Assembly: GCF_012396015.1 (NCBI RefSeq)
Contig: NZ_JAAXOQ010000020.1
Location: forward strand, 1 to 64,000
Direction: 5' to 3'
Source of the DNA: Tsukamurella spumae
GTDB taxonomy: Bacteria; Actinomycetota; Actinomycetes; Mycobacteriales; Mycobacteriaceae
Length of the DNA stretch: 64,000 bases
Of the stretch, positions 24,205 to 32,307 are shown one piece after another (positions within the stretch are counted from its first letter, which is position 1; every line of letters starts with the position of its first letter). Position numbers and translations under genes: made by a program. Below the pieces are notes generated by a model, which was not told where the DNA came from, made no database searches, and worked only from the letters and a program-made list of their open reading frames with translations.

Positions 24205-24936
24205 GTGTTCAACGCGCTGCTGATCAGTTTCGCGGTCGTCTTCGTCGCCGAGCTCGGCGACAAGTCCCAGCTCATGGCGATGACCTTCGCCGCCCGCTTC
24301 AAGTGGTGGGTCGTCCTCCTGGGCATCACCGCCGCCACCGCCCTCACGCACATCGCCTCGGTCGGCATCGGCTTCGCGCTCGGCTCCACCATCCCCTCCC
24401 AACTCATCACTGCGGTCGCGGGCGTCTCGATGCTGGTCTTCGCGTTCTGGACCTGGCGCGGCGACACCCTCTCGGACGATGAGAGCAGCACCGCGGACCG
24501 CGTCACCCGCTCGGTCTTCCTCGCCGTCGCCTCCGCCTTCTTCCTCGCCGAGCTCGGCGACAAGACGATGCTCGCGACGATCACCCTGACCACGCAGCAC
24601 AACTGGTTCGGCGTCTGGGTCGGGTCGACGCTCGGCATGGTCGCGGCCGATGCCCTCGCCATCGCCGTCGGCGCCGTGCTCGGCTCGAGGCTGCCCGAGC
24701 GCGCCATCGCGATCGGCGCGACGATCCTGTTCTTCGGTTTCGGCGCCTGGCTCCTGGCGGAGGCCTGGCCGGAGCTCGACGGCATCAGCCGCATCGTCAC
24801 CGGGCTGGTCGTGGCCGCCACGGTGGTCGTCGGTGGGCTCGTCGTGCGCCGGGCGCACCGCTCGGCGCCGGCACCGTCGAACCCGGAGGTCCCGGAGGCG
24901 AGCACCCCCGGCCGCGGAAGAACGGCCCTTCACTAA
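24205..24936 (+). CDS. GDT1/TMEM165 (UPF0016) family manganese/calcium exporter
   Basis: 243 residues from GTG 24205, behind CGGAGG. Two homologous three-helix halves each contain the family signature: FVAELGDKSQLMAMTFAARF near residue 14 and FFLAELGDKTMLATITLTTQ near residue 115. In bacteria this family (MneA-like) exports Mn2+ and protects from manganese excess. The riboswitch directly upstream makes the metal assignment stronger. A Pro/Glu-rich tail follows the last helix. Confidence 0.92.
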   Translation: MFNALLISFAVVFVAELGDKSQLMAMTFAARFKWWVVLLGITAATALTHIASVGIGFALGSTIPSQLITAVAGVSMLVFAFWTWRGDTLSDDESSTADRVTRSVFLAVASAFFLAELGDKTMLATITLTTQHNWFGVWVGSTLGMVAADALAIAVGAVLGSRLPERAIAIGATILFFGFGAWLLAEAWPELDGISRIVTGLVVAATVVVGGLVVRRAHRSAPAPSNPEVPEASTPGRGRTALH

Positions 24937-24997
24937 TGTGAGACGGGTCGCCCCGCCCACCGGCGGCGGCGCATGCCACCACAGAAGGGAAACAGCC

Positions 24998-25756
24998 ATG
25001 GACGTGTCCGGCTCCTCCGTCATCGTCACCGGCGCCGCCTCGGGCCTGGGTGCCGCCACCGCCAAGCGCTTCGCCGAGGCGGGCGCGACCGTCTTCGGGC
25101 TGGACCTGCAGCCGTCGATCGACAAGGCCACCCCCGCCGAGAACGTGCACCTCGTCGCCACCGATGTCACCAAGGAGGACGAGGTCCTCGCCGCGATCGC
25201 CGAGGCCGTCAAGGCCGGCCCGCTGCGCGTGGCCGTCAACTGCGCGGGCGTCGGCTGGGCCGGCCGCATCCTGTCCAAGAACGGCCCGCACGCCCTGGAG
25301 CTGTTCCAGACCGTCATCAACATCAACCTGGTCGGCACCTTCAACGTCATGCGCCTGGCCGCCGACCAGATGAGCAAGCAGGAGACCGTCGACGCACAGG
25401 GCTCGCGCGGCCTCATCGTCAACACCGCGTCGGTCGCGGCCTTCGAGGGTCAGATCGGCCAGATCGCCTACACCGCCTCCAAGGGCGGCGTGCACGCGAT
25501 GACCATCACCGCCGCGCGCGACCTGGCGCAGTTCGGCATCCGCGTCAACACCATCGCCCCCGGCATCATCAACACCCCGATGCTCGCCGGCGTGACCCCC
25601 GAGTTCAAGCAGACGCTCGAGGCCGGCGTGCCCTTCCCCCAGCGCCTCGGCGAGCCCTCCGAGTACGCGGACCTCGCGTACTTCCTCTCGCAGCACGACT
25701 ACCTCAACGGCGAGACAGTGCGGATGGATGGGGCCATTCGGATGGCTCCGCGCTGA
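24998..25756 (+). CDS. SDR family oxidoreductase, 3-hydroxyacyl-CoA dehydrogenase type
   Basis: A 252-residue NAD(P)-dependent enzyme. Cofactor loop: VIVTGAASGLGAATAKRFAE; NAG-type motif: NCAGVGWAG; active site: Ser in NTASVAAFEG and Tyr/Lys in AYTASKGGVHAM. The PGIINTPMLAGV loop and the ending GETVRMDGAIRMAPR resemble the HSD17B10-like branch acting on short 3-hydroxyacyl-CoAs. AGAAGGGA precedes the ATG. The last codons are part of a 22-bp sequence that recurs 62 bases downstream. Confidence 0.88.
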   Translation: MDVSGSSVIVTGAASGLGAATAKRFAEAGATVFGLDLQPSIDKATPAENVHLVATDVTKEDEVLAAIAEAVKAGPLRVAVNCAGVGWAGRILSKNGPHALELFQTVININLVGTFNVMRLAADQMSKQETVDAQGSRGLIVNTASVAAFEGQIGQIAYTASKGGVHAMTITAARDLAQFGIRVNTIAPGIINTPMLAGVTPEFKQTLEAGVPFPQRLGEPSEYADLAYFLSQHDYLNGETVRMDGAIRMAPR

Positions 25757-25816
25757 CCCCGGCGCGACCACCGCGGTCGGCCGCGCGGAGTACAGCCATT
25801 CGGATGGCTCCGCGCT
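25733..25816. repeat. 22-bp direct repeat at the SDR 3' end
   Basis: The same 22 bases (beginning GCCATTCGGATGGCTCCGCG) occur at 25733-25754 and 25795-25816. The first copy encodes the SDR C terminus; the second lies just after it and reaches the stop codon of the convergent membrane-protein gene. It looks like a local duplication of the SDR end. Confidence 0.9.
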
Positions 25817-26921
25817 AGATCTGCAGTTCCTCCGCCGGCGTCGCCCCCACCGCGTCCGACAGGACGAGGAGCGGGGCGGCGTCGTCGTCTATCGAGGTGC
25901 CCTCGGGCGGCAGCACCATGCTCGACGGTGCCGGGGCCGCGCCGGCCTCGTTGCGTAGATCGATCGCGACGAGCAGGTTGTGCACGTTCTCCTCGGGGAC
26001 CCCGTCGCCGAAGTCGTCCGGCAGGTAGGGGCTCAGCTGGACCAGCACGTCCCGGATCTCGACGACGCGCCGCTGGAACCTCAGGTGCGGGTCCTTCGCG
26101 GCGGACCGGGCGTCGAGCACGACCTCGGGTACCGCGGTGGTCAGGAGCTGCCACAGGGGCTCCAGTCGCTTGAAGTCCCGACGGTGCCGCTTGCGGTAGT
26201 CCATCTGCACGAAGAAGCCCCGCACGCCGGGGTAGCTGAGCCCGATGACGAACAGCACGATCCCCACCGCGGTACACCCGCGGGAGATCGTGAGCAGGAC
26301 CGGCCAGGACACGGCGTGCGTCATGCTGGTGAGCACGAAGACGACCTGGGTGAGCGAGCCGATCGCCGTCAGCGCGAGACCTGCGGCCATGAGCCGCAAG
26401 GAGGTCACCAGGTAGCCGTCCGCGAAGGGCATCAGTCGCGTGAGGGACAGGACGCAGTCCGCGAGGCCGTACATGAGGTAGCCGCCCGCGATCGCGAAGA
26501 ACACGGCGAAGCCGAGCTCCTGCACGGTGAGCGTGTCCAGCGTGGCATCGCGCAGCGACGGCGGCATCACCGTCATGGCGACGGACAGGCCGATGACGGA
26601 TGCGAGCAGCGGGATCGCTTCCATCCCGGCACGGCGCTGGCGCGCCGATTCGGTGGGGCCGTAGAAGAAGGCGACGGCGAGAGCGGCCACGCCCAGTGCG
26701 AGGGCCGCGTATCCGCCGAGCCGGCTGGAGCCGCGCCACAGCGCACCGTCGATGCTCGCGGCGAGCGGTGAGTTCAGCAGGAGCACCGCCACGGTGAGCG
26801 CCGCGATGGCGACGGTCACCGCGACGGCCTGAATGCCGGCCTTGGCGCGGTAGAGCCTGTCGACGCGGTAACACAGCACCAGGGTGAAGAACGCGACGCC
26901 GACTACGTTCACGACCTTCAC
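25815..26921 (-). CDS. Multi-span membrane protein of the MAB_1171c type
   Basis: 368 residues from GTG 26921, which overlaps the upstream peptidase stop (GTGA). About ten hydrophobic segments fill the first 250 residues, starting VKVVNVVGVAFFTLVLCYRV. A soluble C-terminal region follows (RKRHRRDFKRLEPLWQLLTT, then RVVEIRDVLVQLSPYL). The architecture and partner genes match the MAB_1171c-type putative transporters that accompany XRE regulators and ImmA/IrrE peptidases in actinobacteria. The substrate or signal is unknown. Confidence 0.7.
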   Translation of the reverse strand: MKVVNVVGVAFFTLVLCYRVDRLYRAKAGIQAVAVTVAIAALTVAVLLLNSPLAASIDGALWRGSSRLGGYAALALGVAALAVAFFYGPTESARQRRAGMEAIPLLASVIGLSVAMTVMPPSLRDATLDTLTVQELGFAVFFAIAGGYLMYGLADCVLSLTRLMPFADGYLVTSLRLMAAGLALTAIGSLTQVVFVLTSMTHAVSWPVLLTISRGCTAVGIVLFVIGLSYPGVRGFFVQMDYRKRHRRDFKRLEPLWQLLTTAVPEVVLDARSAAKDPHLRFQRRVVEIRDVLVQLSPYLPDDFGDGVPEENVHNLLVAIDLRNEAGAAPAPSSMVLPPEGTSIDDDAAPLLVLSDAVGATPAEELQI

Positions 26922-27421
26922 AGCCACCGAGAATGTCCTCCCAACGCACGTTGGATACCGCGCAGGCTGTCGTGCTTCGCGGTGCGCCCGGCCAGGGCGC
27001 CGGCTTCGGACGCCCAGCCGAGGATGATGGAGGCGATCATTTCGGCCTCCCACTCGTTCGCATCGTCGTAACAGGTCCGGTGCAGGGCGGCGTCGGCCTC
27101 CTCGGCGGGGATCTGCTCCGCGTTCGCCGAGGGGCCGGCGTTCTGATGGCCGGCGATCAGGTGGCCGAACTCGTGGATGATGATCTGGTCGCGATGGGTG
27201 CGCGAGGTGTTGGCCTGGTAGAAGAAGTAGTCCGCATCGTCACCGACGAGCCACAGCCCGTTCGGCATGCCGACGGGAAGCGGCTGCGAGATGACCAGGA
27301 TGTCCGGACCGCGGCGTTTGCCGTACTTCTCGCACAGCTGCACGGCGTCGAAGGGCAGGTCGAGATCGAGACTGCGCACCTCGTTCTCACAGAGGCGGCG
27401 GAGGGCCTTGACGGTACGCAC
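26918..27421 (-). CDS. ImmA/IrrE family metallopeptidase
   Basis: A 167-residue soluble protein starting at GTG 27421 behind GAAGGAGGGG. The zinc site HEFGHLIAGH lies at about residue 87 (IIIHEFGHLIAGHQNAG), and a downstream acidic ligand is provided by the EWEAEMIAS helix. In IrrE and ImmA systems such peptidases cleave a partner XRE-type repressor to trigger a response. The upstream gene here is an XRE regulator and the downstream gene, overlapping by 4 bases, a membrane protein. Cleavage of that regulator is inference. Confidence 0.85.
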   Translation of the reverse strand: MRTVKALRRLCENEVRSLDLDLPFDAVQLCEKYGKRRGPDILVISQPLPVGMPNGLWLVGDDADYFFYQANTSRTHRDQIIIHEFGHLIAGHQNAGPSANAEQIPAEEADAALHRTCYDDANEWEAEMIASIILGWASEAGALAGRTAKHDSLRGIQRALGGHSRWL

Positions 27422-27523
27422 GGCCCCTCCTTCAACGGATCCGGGAGGGACGGTGCGGACCGGCAGGACGCGCGCTCGCGGCCCGTTCTACGAGCCGTCG
27501 AGCGCCGGGTCAACCGGAGAAGG

Positions 27524-28015
27524 TTACAGTCCCTCAGTCTCGCGAGAGTCTACGGGAAGTTCCGGCGGATCGGCGGGGAGGCCCTGCTGCACCCGGAGCA
27601 CCTTGATCAGCTCGTTGACCATGTTCACCGAGTCGGGCGAGAGGCCTGCCAGGCGGAACGCGGCCATCTGCACCTTGGTGTCGGCCTGGAGCCGCATGAG
27701 GTGGATCTGGTCACGCGTGCGCTGGGCCGCCTCGTCCTCGAGGAAGTAGTGCACGTCCACACCGAACGCCGCTGAGATGCCCTCGACGGTGCGGAACGAC
27801 GGCGACTTGGCCTTGCCCGAGCGCAGCTGGCTCAGGTAGGACTCGCCCAGGCGGAAGCCCAGGGCCGTCGATCGCTGGGCGATCGCCTTGGCGGTGAATG
27901 CGCGACCGTTGGGGCCGGGCACCGTGCGGAACAGCTCCTCGAGCCGACTGGCGAACAGACCCTGACCCACCAGGGCGTCGCTGTCGTACTTTTTACCTGT
28001 ATCCACTTGTGCCAT
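27524..28015 (-). CDS. EspR-like XRE family regulator
   Basis: A 163-residue protein. The helix-turn-helix spans about residues 20-95, with RLGESYLSQLRSGKAKSPSF followed by RTVEGISAAFGVDVHYFLED. A C-terminal helical tail carries FRLAGLSPDSVNMVNELIKV. This is the layout of M. tuberculosis EspR (Rv3849; YLSQLRSG core, YF-x-DE linker, dimerising tail), and the chromosomal position agrees. Unlike espR, it heads an operon with an ImmA/IrrE peptidase and a membrane protein. Its 5' end faces the surface-protein gene. A TATAGT near 28091 could be its -10. Confidence 0.78.
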   Translation of the reverse strand: MAQVDTGKKYDSDALVGQGLFASRLEELFRTVPGPNGRAFTAKAIAQRSTALGFRLGESYLSQLRSGKAKSPSFRTVEGISAAFGVDVHYFLEDEAAQRTRDQIHLMRLQADTKVQMAAFRLAGLSPDSVNMVNELIKVLRVQQGLPADPPELPVDSRETEGL

Positions 28016-28200
28016 CCCTCTCTATCGCCGGCACGACCTGCCCTGTGGTCCCACCTCGTCTGTTGCGAGTCCACCAAGCTTGATCACACTATAGCGCACT
28101 TTGCCATCGGCCACGATCTCTTCGTGATCGCCTATCAGATCGCCGCGACCATGCTGTATTCTTACCCATAACTGTGCGACAACTGCGGAAGGGGTGCGTC

Positions 28201-29247
28201 GTGTCTCGCCCTACGCATCTTTCCCGGCGCATGCGGGCCGTCCTCGTCACCGCCCTGGCCGTCGGTGCAATCGCATCCGCGCCGGCCTGGGCCGACCCCG
28301 ATGACAGCTCCACCTCGGACTCGTCCGGCGGCAACTCGTCCACCTCGCAGGACACGAAGTCCACGGACGACCCCGTCGGCATCCGCGGTGGTGACACCGC
28401 GCGCGACGGCGGCAGTGGCCGCACCACCGTTCCAGGCAGCGGCAACACCGGCTCGGGCATCGGTGCCGGCAGCGGCACGCCCACCGGCACCGGATCCACC
28501 GGCACCGGCACCGGCACCGGCACCGGCACCGGGTCGAATACCAGCGGCAACTCCGTCGGCGCCAACCCCACCGGCAGCGAGCCGACCAAGGACAAGGACA
28601 AGGACAAAGACAAGGACCACGACCACCGCGGCGGCGGCCTGGTCGGCGGGATCCTGGGCGGCATCTTCGGTGGGTCCGGGGGCGGTTCGGTTCCGGCTCC
28701 GTCGGTCCCCACCGTCTCGAGCGGCGGTTCGACGGGCGGATCCATCGGCCCCGCCCCCATCGAGACCCCCGGCACCGGCTCGGGCGGCGCACCGTCGTCC
28801 GGCATCGGCGTCCGGACCGGCAGCCCGCTCCCGCAGGGCACGGGCGGAAGCGAGCGCGATCGCTCTGCGTCCGCCGACGAGCCCAGCGTCCCGGCCGCCG
28901 CGCCCGTGGCACCGGCCCCGGTCGCCCCCGTCGTGGCGGCGCCCGTCGTAGTGGGTCCCGCCGCCGCACCGGCGCCGGCCGCCCCGAAGTCGGCTCCGGC
29001 CGCGCCGAAGCCCGCACCGTCGGACACGAACCGCCCGACGACGAGCAACCAGAGCACCCGCCCCAAGGAGACCACGGTGTTCGCATCGGCGGTCACGTCC
29101 GCGCAGCGCGTGGCACCGGTCGCCGCGGAGACGGCGCGGCAGCTCTCCCCCGCCATGATCGCCATCCTGGGCGGCATCGCCCTGCTCGGCAGCGGCAGCT
29201 TCGCGGACGCACTCCGGCGCGCCCACCTCCGCCAGGCCCAGGCCTAA
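28201..29247 (+). CDS. Repeat-rich secreted or surface protein with C-terminal helix
   Basis: 348 residues from GTG 28201, behind GGAAGGGG. The signal peptide ends near ASAPAWADPDD (residue 31). The mature part is low complexity: a G-T-G-T run (hexamers around 28489-28531), a Lys-Asp alternation at 28588-28617, His/Gly/Ser-rich and Pro/Ala-rich stretches. A hydrophobic helix near the C terminus (MIAILGGIALLGSGSFADAL) is followed by a short basic tail, as in surface proteins held in the membrane. No enzymatic domain. Divergent from the EspR-like operon, so it is a likely target of that regulator. Confidence 0.7.
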   Translation: MSRPTHLSRRMRAVLVTALAVGAIASAPAWADPDDSSTSDSSGGNSSTSQDTKSTDDPVGIRGGDTARDGGSGRTTVPGSGNTGSGIGAGSGTPTGTGSTGTGTGTGTGTGSNTSGNSVGANPTGSEPTKDKDKDKDKDHDHRGGGLVGGILGGIFGGSGGGSVPAPSVPTVSSGGSTGGSIGPAPIETPGTGSGGAPSSGIGVRTGSPLPQGTGGSERDRSASADEPSVPAAAPVAPAPVAPVVAAPVVVGPAAAPAPAAPKSAPAAPKPAPSDTNRPTTSNQSTRPKETTVFASAVTSAQRVAPVAAETARQLSPAMIAILGGIALLGSGSFADALRRAHLRQAQA

Positions 29248-30830
29248 GCGCCCACCACCGGCAGCGCGAGCACGCGGTCGCTCGACATGAACGCGCGGAG
29301 CGCGGCCGTGGCCTTCACATCGTCCTCGTTGTACTCGAGGATCCGCTGTCGCTGCGCCGCGCGCTCTGCCTCAGCGAATCCCGCATCGATCCCGACGCCC
29401 ACGCGGTACCAGAGCATCGACGCCTCGCCGCCGGCTTCGGCATCGCGCCAATGGAATCCGGCGACGGGTGCGACCTTCTTCAACCCCCGCCCCTCCAGCG
29501 AGAGGAAGGAATCGCCGACGGCGTCGAACATGTCGACCCATTCCGGTGACGCGATGAACTCCTCGACGGCACCGCGGCGCGGCACACCGGGCTCGCCCGC
29601 GAACCTGTCCGCCGACGCCAACAGCCACTTGTTCTCGGCGTTCTGCGAGTAGCAGTACGCCGCGAAGGACTTCCCCGCCGCGTGGGCCTCCGCACGACGG
29701 TCCATGAGGAAGGCCCAGAACTCCGCGAAGGACCGCGCCTCATCGCGCGTGGGCACGGGATCCCAGGTGACGAAGGGCCGGTAGCCCAGCTCGACCCCGT
29801 CCCGCCGCAACCACGTGCCCCACAGGTAGGCGCCATACTCCTGGTAGCTCTCCATGTCGACGTCCACCTCGACATCGGCCCGACGCACCGTGACCTCCGG
29901 GTGCCGCCGCACGAGCACCTGCCCGTCGCGCCAGGCGCGAGCCATCGCGCGCAGGTCTGCGATGGGGACGGGCACGTCCTCGGGCTGGGGCCCCTCGTAC
30001 TCGGCCAGCTGATCGACGGTGACGATGCCCGCCTCGCGCAGGCCGGGTGCGGAGCGGCCGTCCGCGACGAGACTGACATCGCGCGCCAGTGTCAGGGTCT
30101 GCTCGCAGCGGGGCCACCAGGGGCACCGCCGGCATTCGGCGACCCGCACGGGCTCCGTCTCCACGGTTCCGGCGAGCACTGCCCGACGGTCCGCGAACCG
30201 CTCGTCGTAGGCGGGCAGCAGTGGGCCTACCTCGTGCACGACGATCCGCGCACCGTCGACCCCGATGCTCCCGCCGAGCAGCGTGCGCGACGCGAACCCC
30301 GTGTCCTGCAGCATGCGGGTGAGGTGGGCCAGGCGCATCTGGTCGCCGCGGTGCTGGCGGACCCGCACCGTTTCGTCCTCCCGGGGCTCCCAGCGTTCCA
30401 GCGGCGATGTGACGGGCCCGCGGGGCGCGCCGTCCGGACCGGGGGCCGGGCGCGAACCGGAGACGGGGTCGCAGGTCTTGTGATTGACGACGATGACGGG
30501 GATGTAGCCGTCGGCGAGGCGGACCAGGAGTTCGCTGTGGCCGCGGCGGTCGTGCGCGGTGGGCAGCACGGCGTTCCAAATCCGATCGGCGCCCGCCTCC
30601 ATCGCGGCCAGGGTGCGACGAACCGCTCCCTCCCCCGGCTCGATGATCGTGAGTCCCGGCAGGCCGTCCCTGATCGACGCGCGGAACACGGCGGCCGCCT
30701 CGACCCGCAACTCCATGCCCGGGTCCGGCTCGCCCTGCGGGGCGCGGGCCTCGAGCGCCAGACGGTGCCGACAACCGGTGAGCGACCGTGCGCTCACCGG
30801 ATTCGTCGCGGTTGCCTCGTTGATGTTCAC
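29244..30830 (-). CDS. TM0106 family RecB-like putative nuclease
   Basis: A 528-residue protein. The N-terminal half has the RecB-like (PD-(D/E)xK) pattern with VIVVNHKTCDPVSG and the cysteine cluster ECRRCPWWPRCEQ, which may bind an Fe-S cluster. The C-terminal half is an RNase H/DEDD-like exonuclease region: VDVDMESYQEYGAYLWGTWL (first acidic motif), AAYCYSQNAENKWLL and ILEYNEDDVKATAALRAFM (last acidic motif). This two-domain form is typical of the TM0106 family, thought to act in DNA repair. GTG 30830 is chosen. The 3' end overlaps the surface-protein gene by 4 bases tail to tail. Confidence 0.82.
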   Translation of the reverse strand: MNINEATATNPVSARSLTGCRHRLALEARAPQGEPDPGMELRVEAAAVFRASIRDGLPGLTIIEPGEGAVRRTLAAMEAGADRIWNAVLPTAHDRRGHSELLVRLADGYIPVIVVNHKTCDPVSGSRPAPGPDGAPRGPVTSPLERWEPREDETVRVRQHRGDQMRLAHLTRMLQDTGFASRTLLGGSIGVDGARIVVHEVGPLLPAYDERFADRRAVLAGTVETEPVRVAECRRCPWWPRCEQTLTLARDVSLVADGRSAPGLREAGIVTVDQLAEYEGPQPEDVPVPIADLRAMARAWRDGQVLVRRHPEVTVRRADVEVDVDMESYQEYGAYLWGTWLRRDGVELGYRPFVTWDPVPTRDEARSFAEFWAFLMDRRAEAHAAGKSFAAYCYSQNAENKWLLASADRFAGEPGVPRRGAVEEFIASPEWVDMFDAVGDSFLSLEGRGLKKVAPVAGFHWRDAEAGGEASMLWYRVGVGIDAGFAEAERAAQRQRILEYNEDDVKATAALRAFMSSDRVLALPVVGA

Positions 30831-30927
30831 TTCCCTAGCAGTATGGCGGGCGGCACCGACAACTCGCGGAGCCGCGCTGTGCAATGCTGTACCGGACGGC
30901 AGTACTGACCTACAAGGACGTGCACTG

Positions 30928-31623
30928 ATGGGTTTGTTCGGCAAGAAGAAGAAGTCCTCCCGCGCGGAGCGCCGCGCGCAGGCCAAGGCGCTCAAGTCCA
31001 AGGCGCGCCTCGAGGCGAAGCTCGCCGCCAAGAACGCCGACCGCGACGCCAAGCGCGTCGTCAAGAGTGCGTCGAAGAGCGAGCGCAAGGCCCTCAAAGC
31101 AGACCTGCAGCGTTCGAAGATCGTGGCGAAGGCGCAGGGCAAGGCGGACGCGGCGAATCTCAAGATCGCCGAGACCAATGCTCGCGCGGCGGTCGAGGGC
31201 AAGCTGCTCTCCGAGGCGCGGCTCAAGCGGTACGTCTCCACCGCGCGCCTGCTGGCGCCCGTCGTGGTGCCGATCGCGTACCGCGCCGCGCAGGCCGGCC
31301 GGAACCAGTTGGACGCGGCAAAGGCCTCGCGCCTCGGCGTCCCCGTCGATGAGGTCGCGGCCTTCGCCGGTTACGGCGGAGGGCTCTCCGCGCGCATCGC
31401 GGCGGCGCGGCGCTCGCTGGACCAGCTGGCGGCCACGCACCCCGACGCGGAGACCACGTCCTTCACGGCCGCCGTGGCGCAGCGCCTCGACGACCTGGGC
31501 ACTGCCGTCACCGCGTCCGAGTCGATGCCGCCCGCGCGGCGTCGCCCCGCGCACCAGGCCATCGCCCGCGAGCTCGACGGCATCGACGCCGACCTGCTCA
31601 ACCGCCTGGGCGTCAGCTCCTAG
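30928..31623 (+). CDS. DUF6474-like basic protein (Rv3850 position)
   Basis: 231 residues from ATG 30928. The first 100 residues are extremely Lys/Ala-rich and likely coiled (MGLFGKKKKSSRAERRAQAK onward), followed by a helical region containing TARLLAPVVVPIAYRAAQAG. This looks like the DUF6474 family and sits where Rv3850 is found after espR. Such a basic coiled protein could associate with nucleic acid or the membrane; this is inference. Confidence 0.72.
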   Translation: MGLFGKKKKSSRAERRAQAKALKSKARLEAKLAAKNADRDAKRVVKSASKSERKALKADLQRSKIVAKAQGKADAANLKIAETNARAAVEGKLLSEARLKRYVSTARLLAPVVVPIAYRAAQAGRNQLDAAKASRLGVPVDEVAAFAGYGGGLSARIAAARRSLDQLAATHPDAETTSFTAAVAQRLDDLGTAVTASESMPPARRRPAHQAIARELDGIDADLLNRLGVSS

Positions 31624-31645
31624 CCCGATCGGTCCGCGCGGCGGT

Positions 31646-32158
31646 TCACCGCCGCCGCGCGGAGGCGTCGGAGACCATCTCCGGGCACGACGCTCGGCAC
31701 CGTAGCTCGTAGTGCCAGACCTCGTTCGCGTATGTCCGGCACAGGCCGAAACGCCCCGAGTAGCGGTCCATCCAATAGGCCGCGTCCGTCGGACCGACAT
31801 CCACGGCGTCCCCCGTCACGTGCTCCGACTCCGCCGGGTCCGCGACCAGCCGCGCCGCCGCCTCCGCGCCATCGCGCCTGACGGCATCGTCGTAGAGGTA
31901 CTGCTGATACCGCGGCGACCGCCACCCCGAGGTCAGGTACATCGCCACCCCCTCCCGCTCGGCGGCCTGTGCCGCTCTCCGCACAGCCTTCCGCAGGCGA
32001 GGGGCGAGCTTCGTCACCGCCGGCACGCCCGCGTCGACGGCCACGTGGTCCAGGACCACGCCGTCCGCCTCCCCCAGCTGCCCGACGGTGCCGCCCTCCC
32101 CACCGCGCACGCCCGGGACCGATGTCGAGCACCCCGCGATCACCGCCACTATCGCCAT
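31646..32158 (-). CDS. VanY-type D-alanyl-D-alanine carboxypeptidase lipoprotein
   Basis: About 170 residues. The domain has YLTSGWRSPRYQQYLYDDAV, then SEHVTGDAVDVGPTDAA (the SxHxxGxAxD zinc site) and NEVWHYELRC (the second zinc His), as in VanY/DacB peptidoglycan carboxypeptidases. The lipobox VIAGC lies only about 10 residues after ATG 32158. The frame continues upstream as a natural-looking signal-peptide start (YTKSAAALAVLMAIVAVIAG) but without ATG/GTG, so the true start is uncertain and the 5' end may be damaged. Confidence 0.75.
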   Translation of the reverse strand: MAIVAVIAGCSTSVPGVRGGEGGTVGQLGEADGVVLDHVAVDAGVPAVTKLAPRLRKAVRRAAQAAEREGVAMYLTSGWRSPRYQQYLYDDAVRRDGAEAAARLVADPAESEHVTGDAVDVGPTDAAYWMDRYSGRFGLCRTYANEVWHYELRCRASCPEMVSDASARRR

Positions 32159-32307
32159 CAATACCGCCAGTGCTGCAGCCGATTTCGTGTATACGTGAGC
32201 CAGGTGCTCACGATGGGCCGCTCACGTCCCGGTGCCGTCGCCGACGGTCCGCCGTCCCGCCCCAGTCCAGTCCAGTCCCCGGATGATTCCCGCTCAGGTT
32301 GCCCTGC

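Noticed and set aside
28489-28617. Hexamer repeats considered as a separate repeat element
   Set aside because: They are in frame in the surface protein and explained by its low-complexity sequence.
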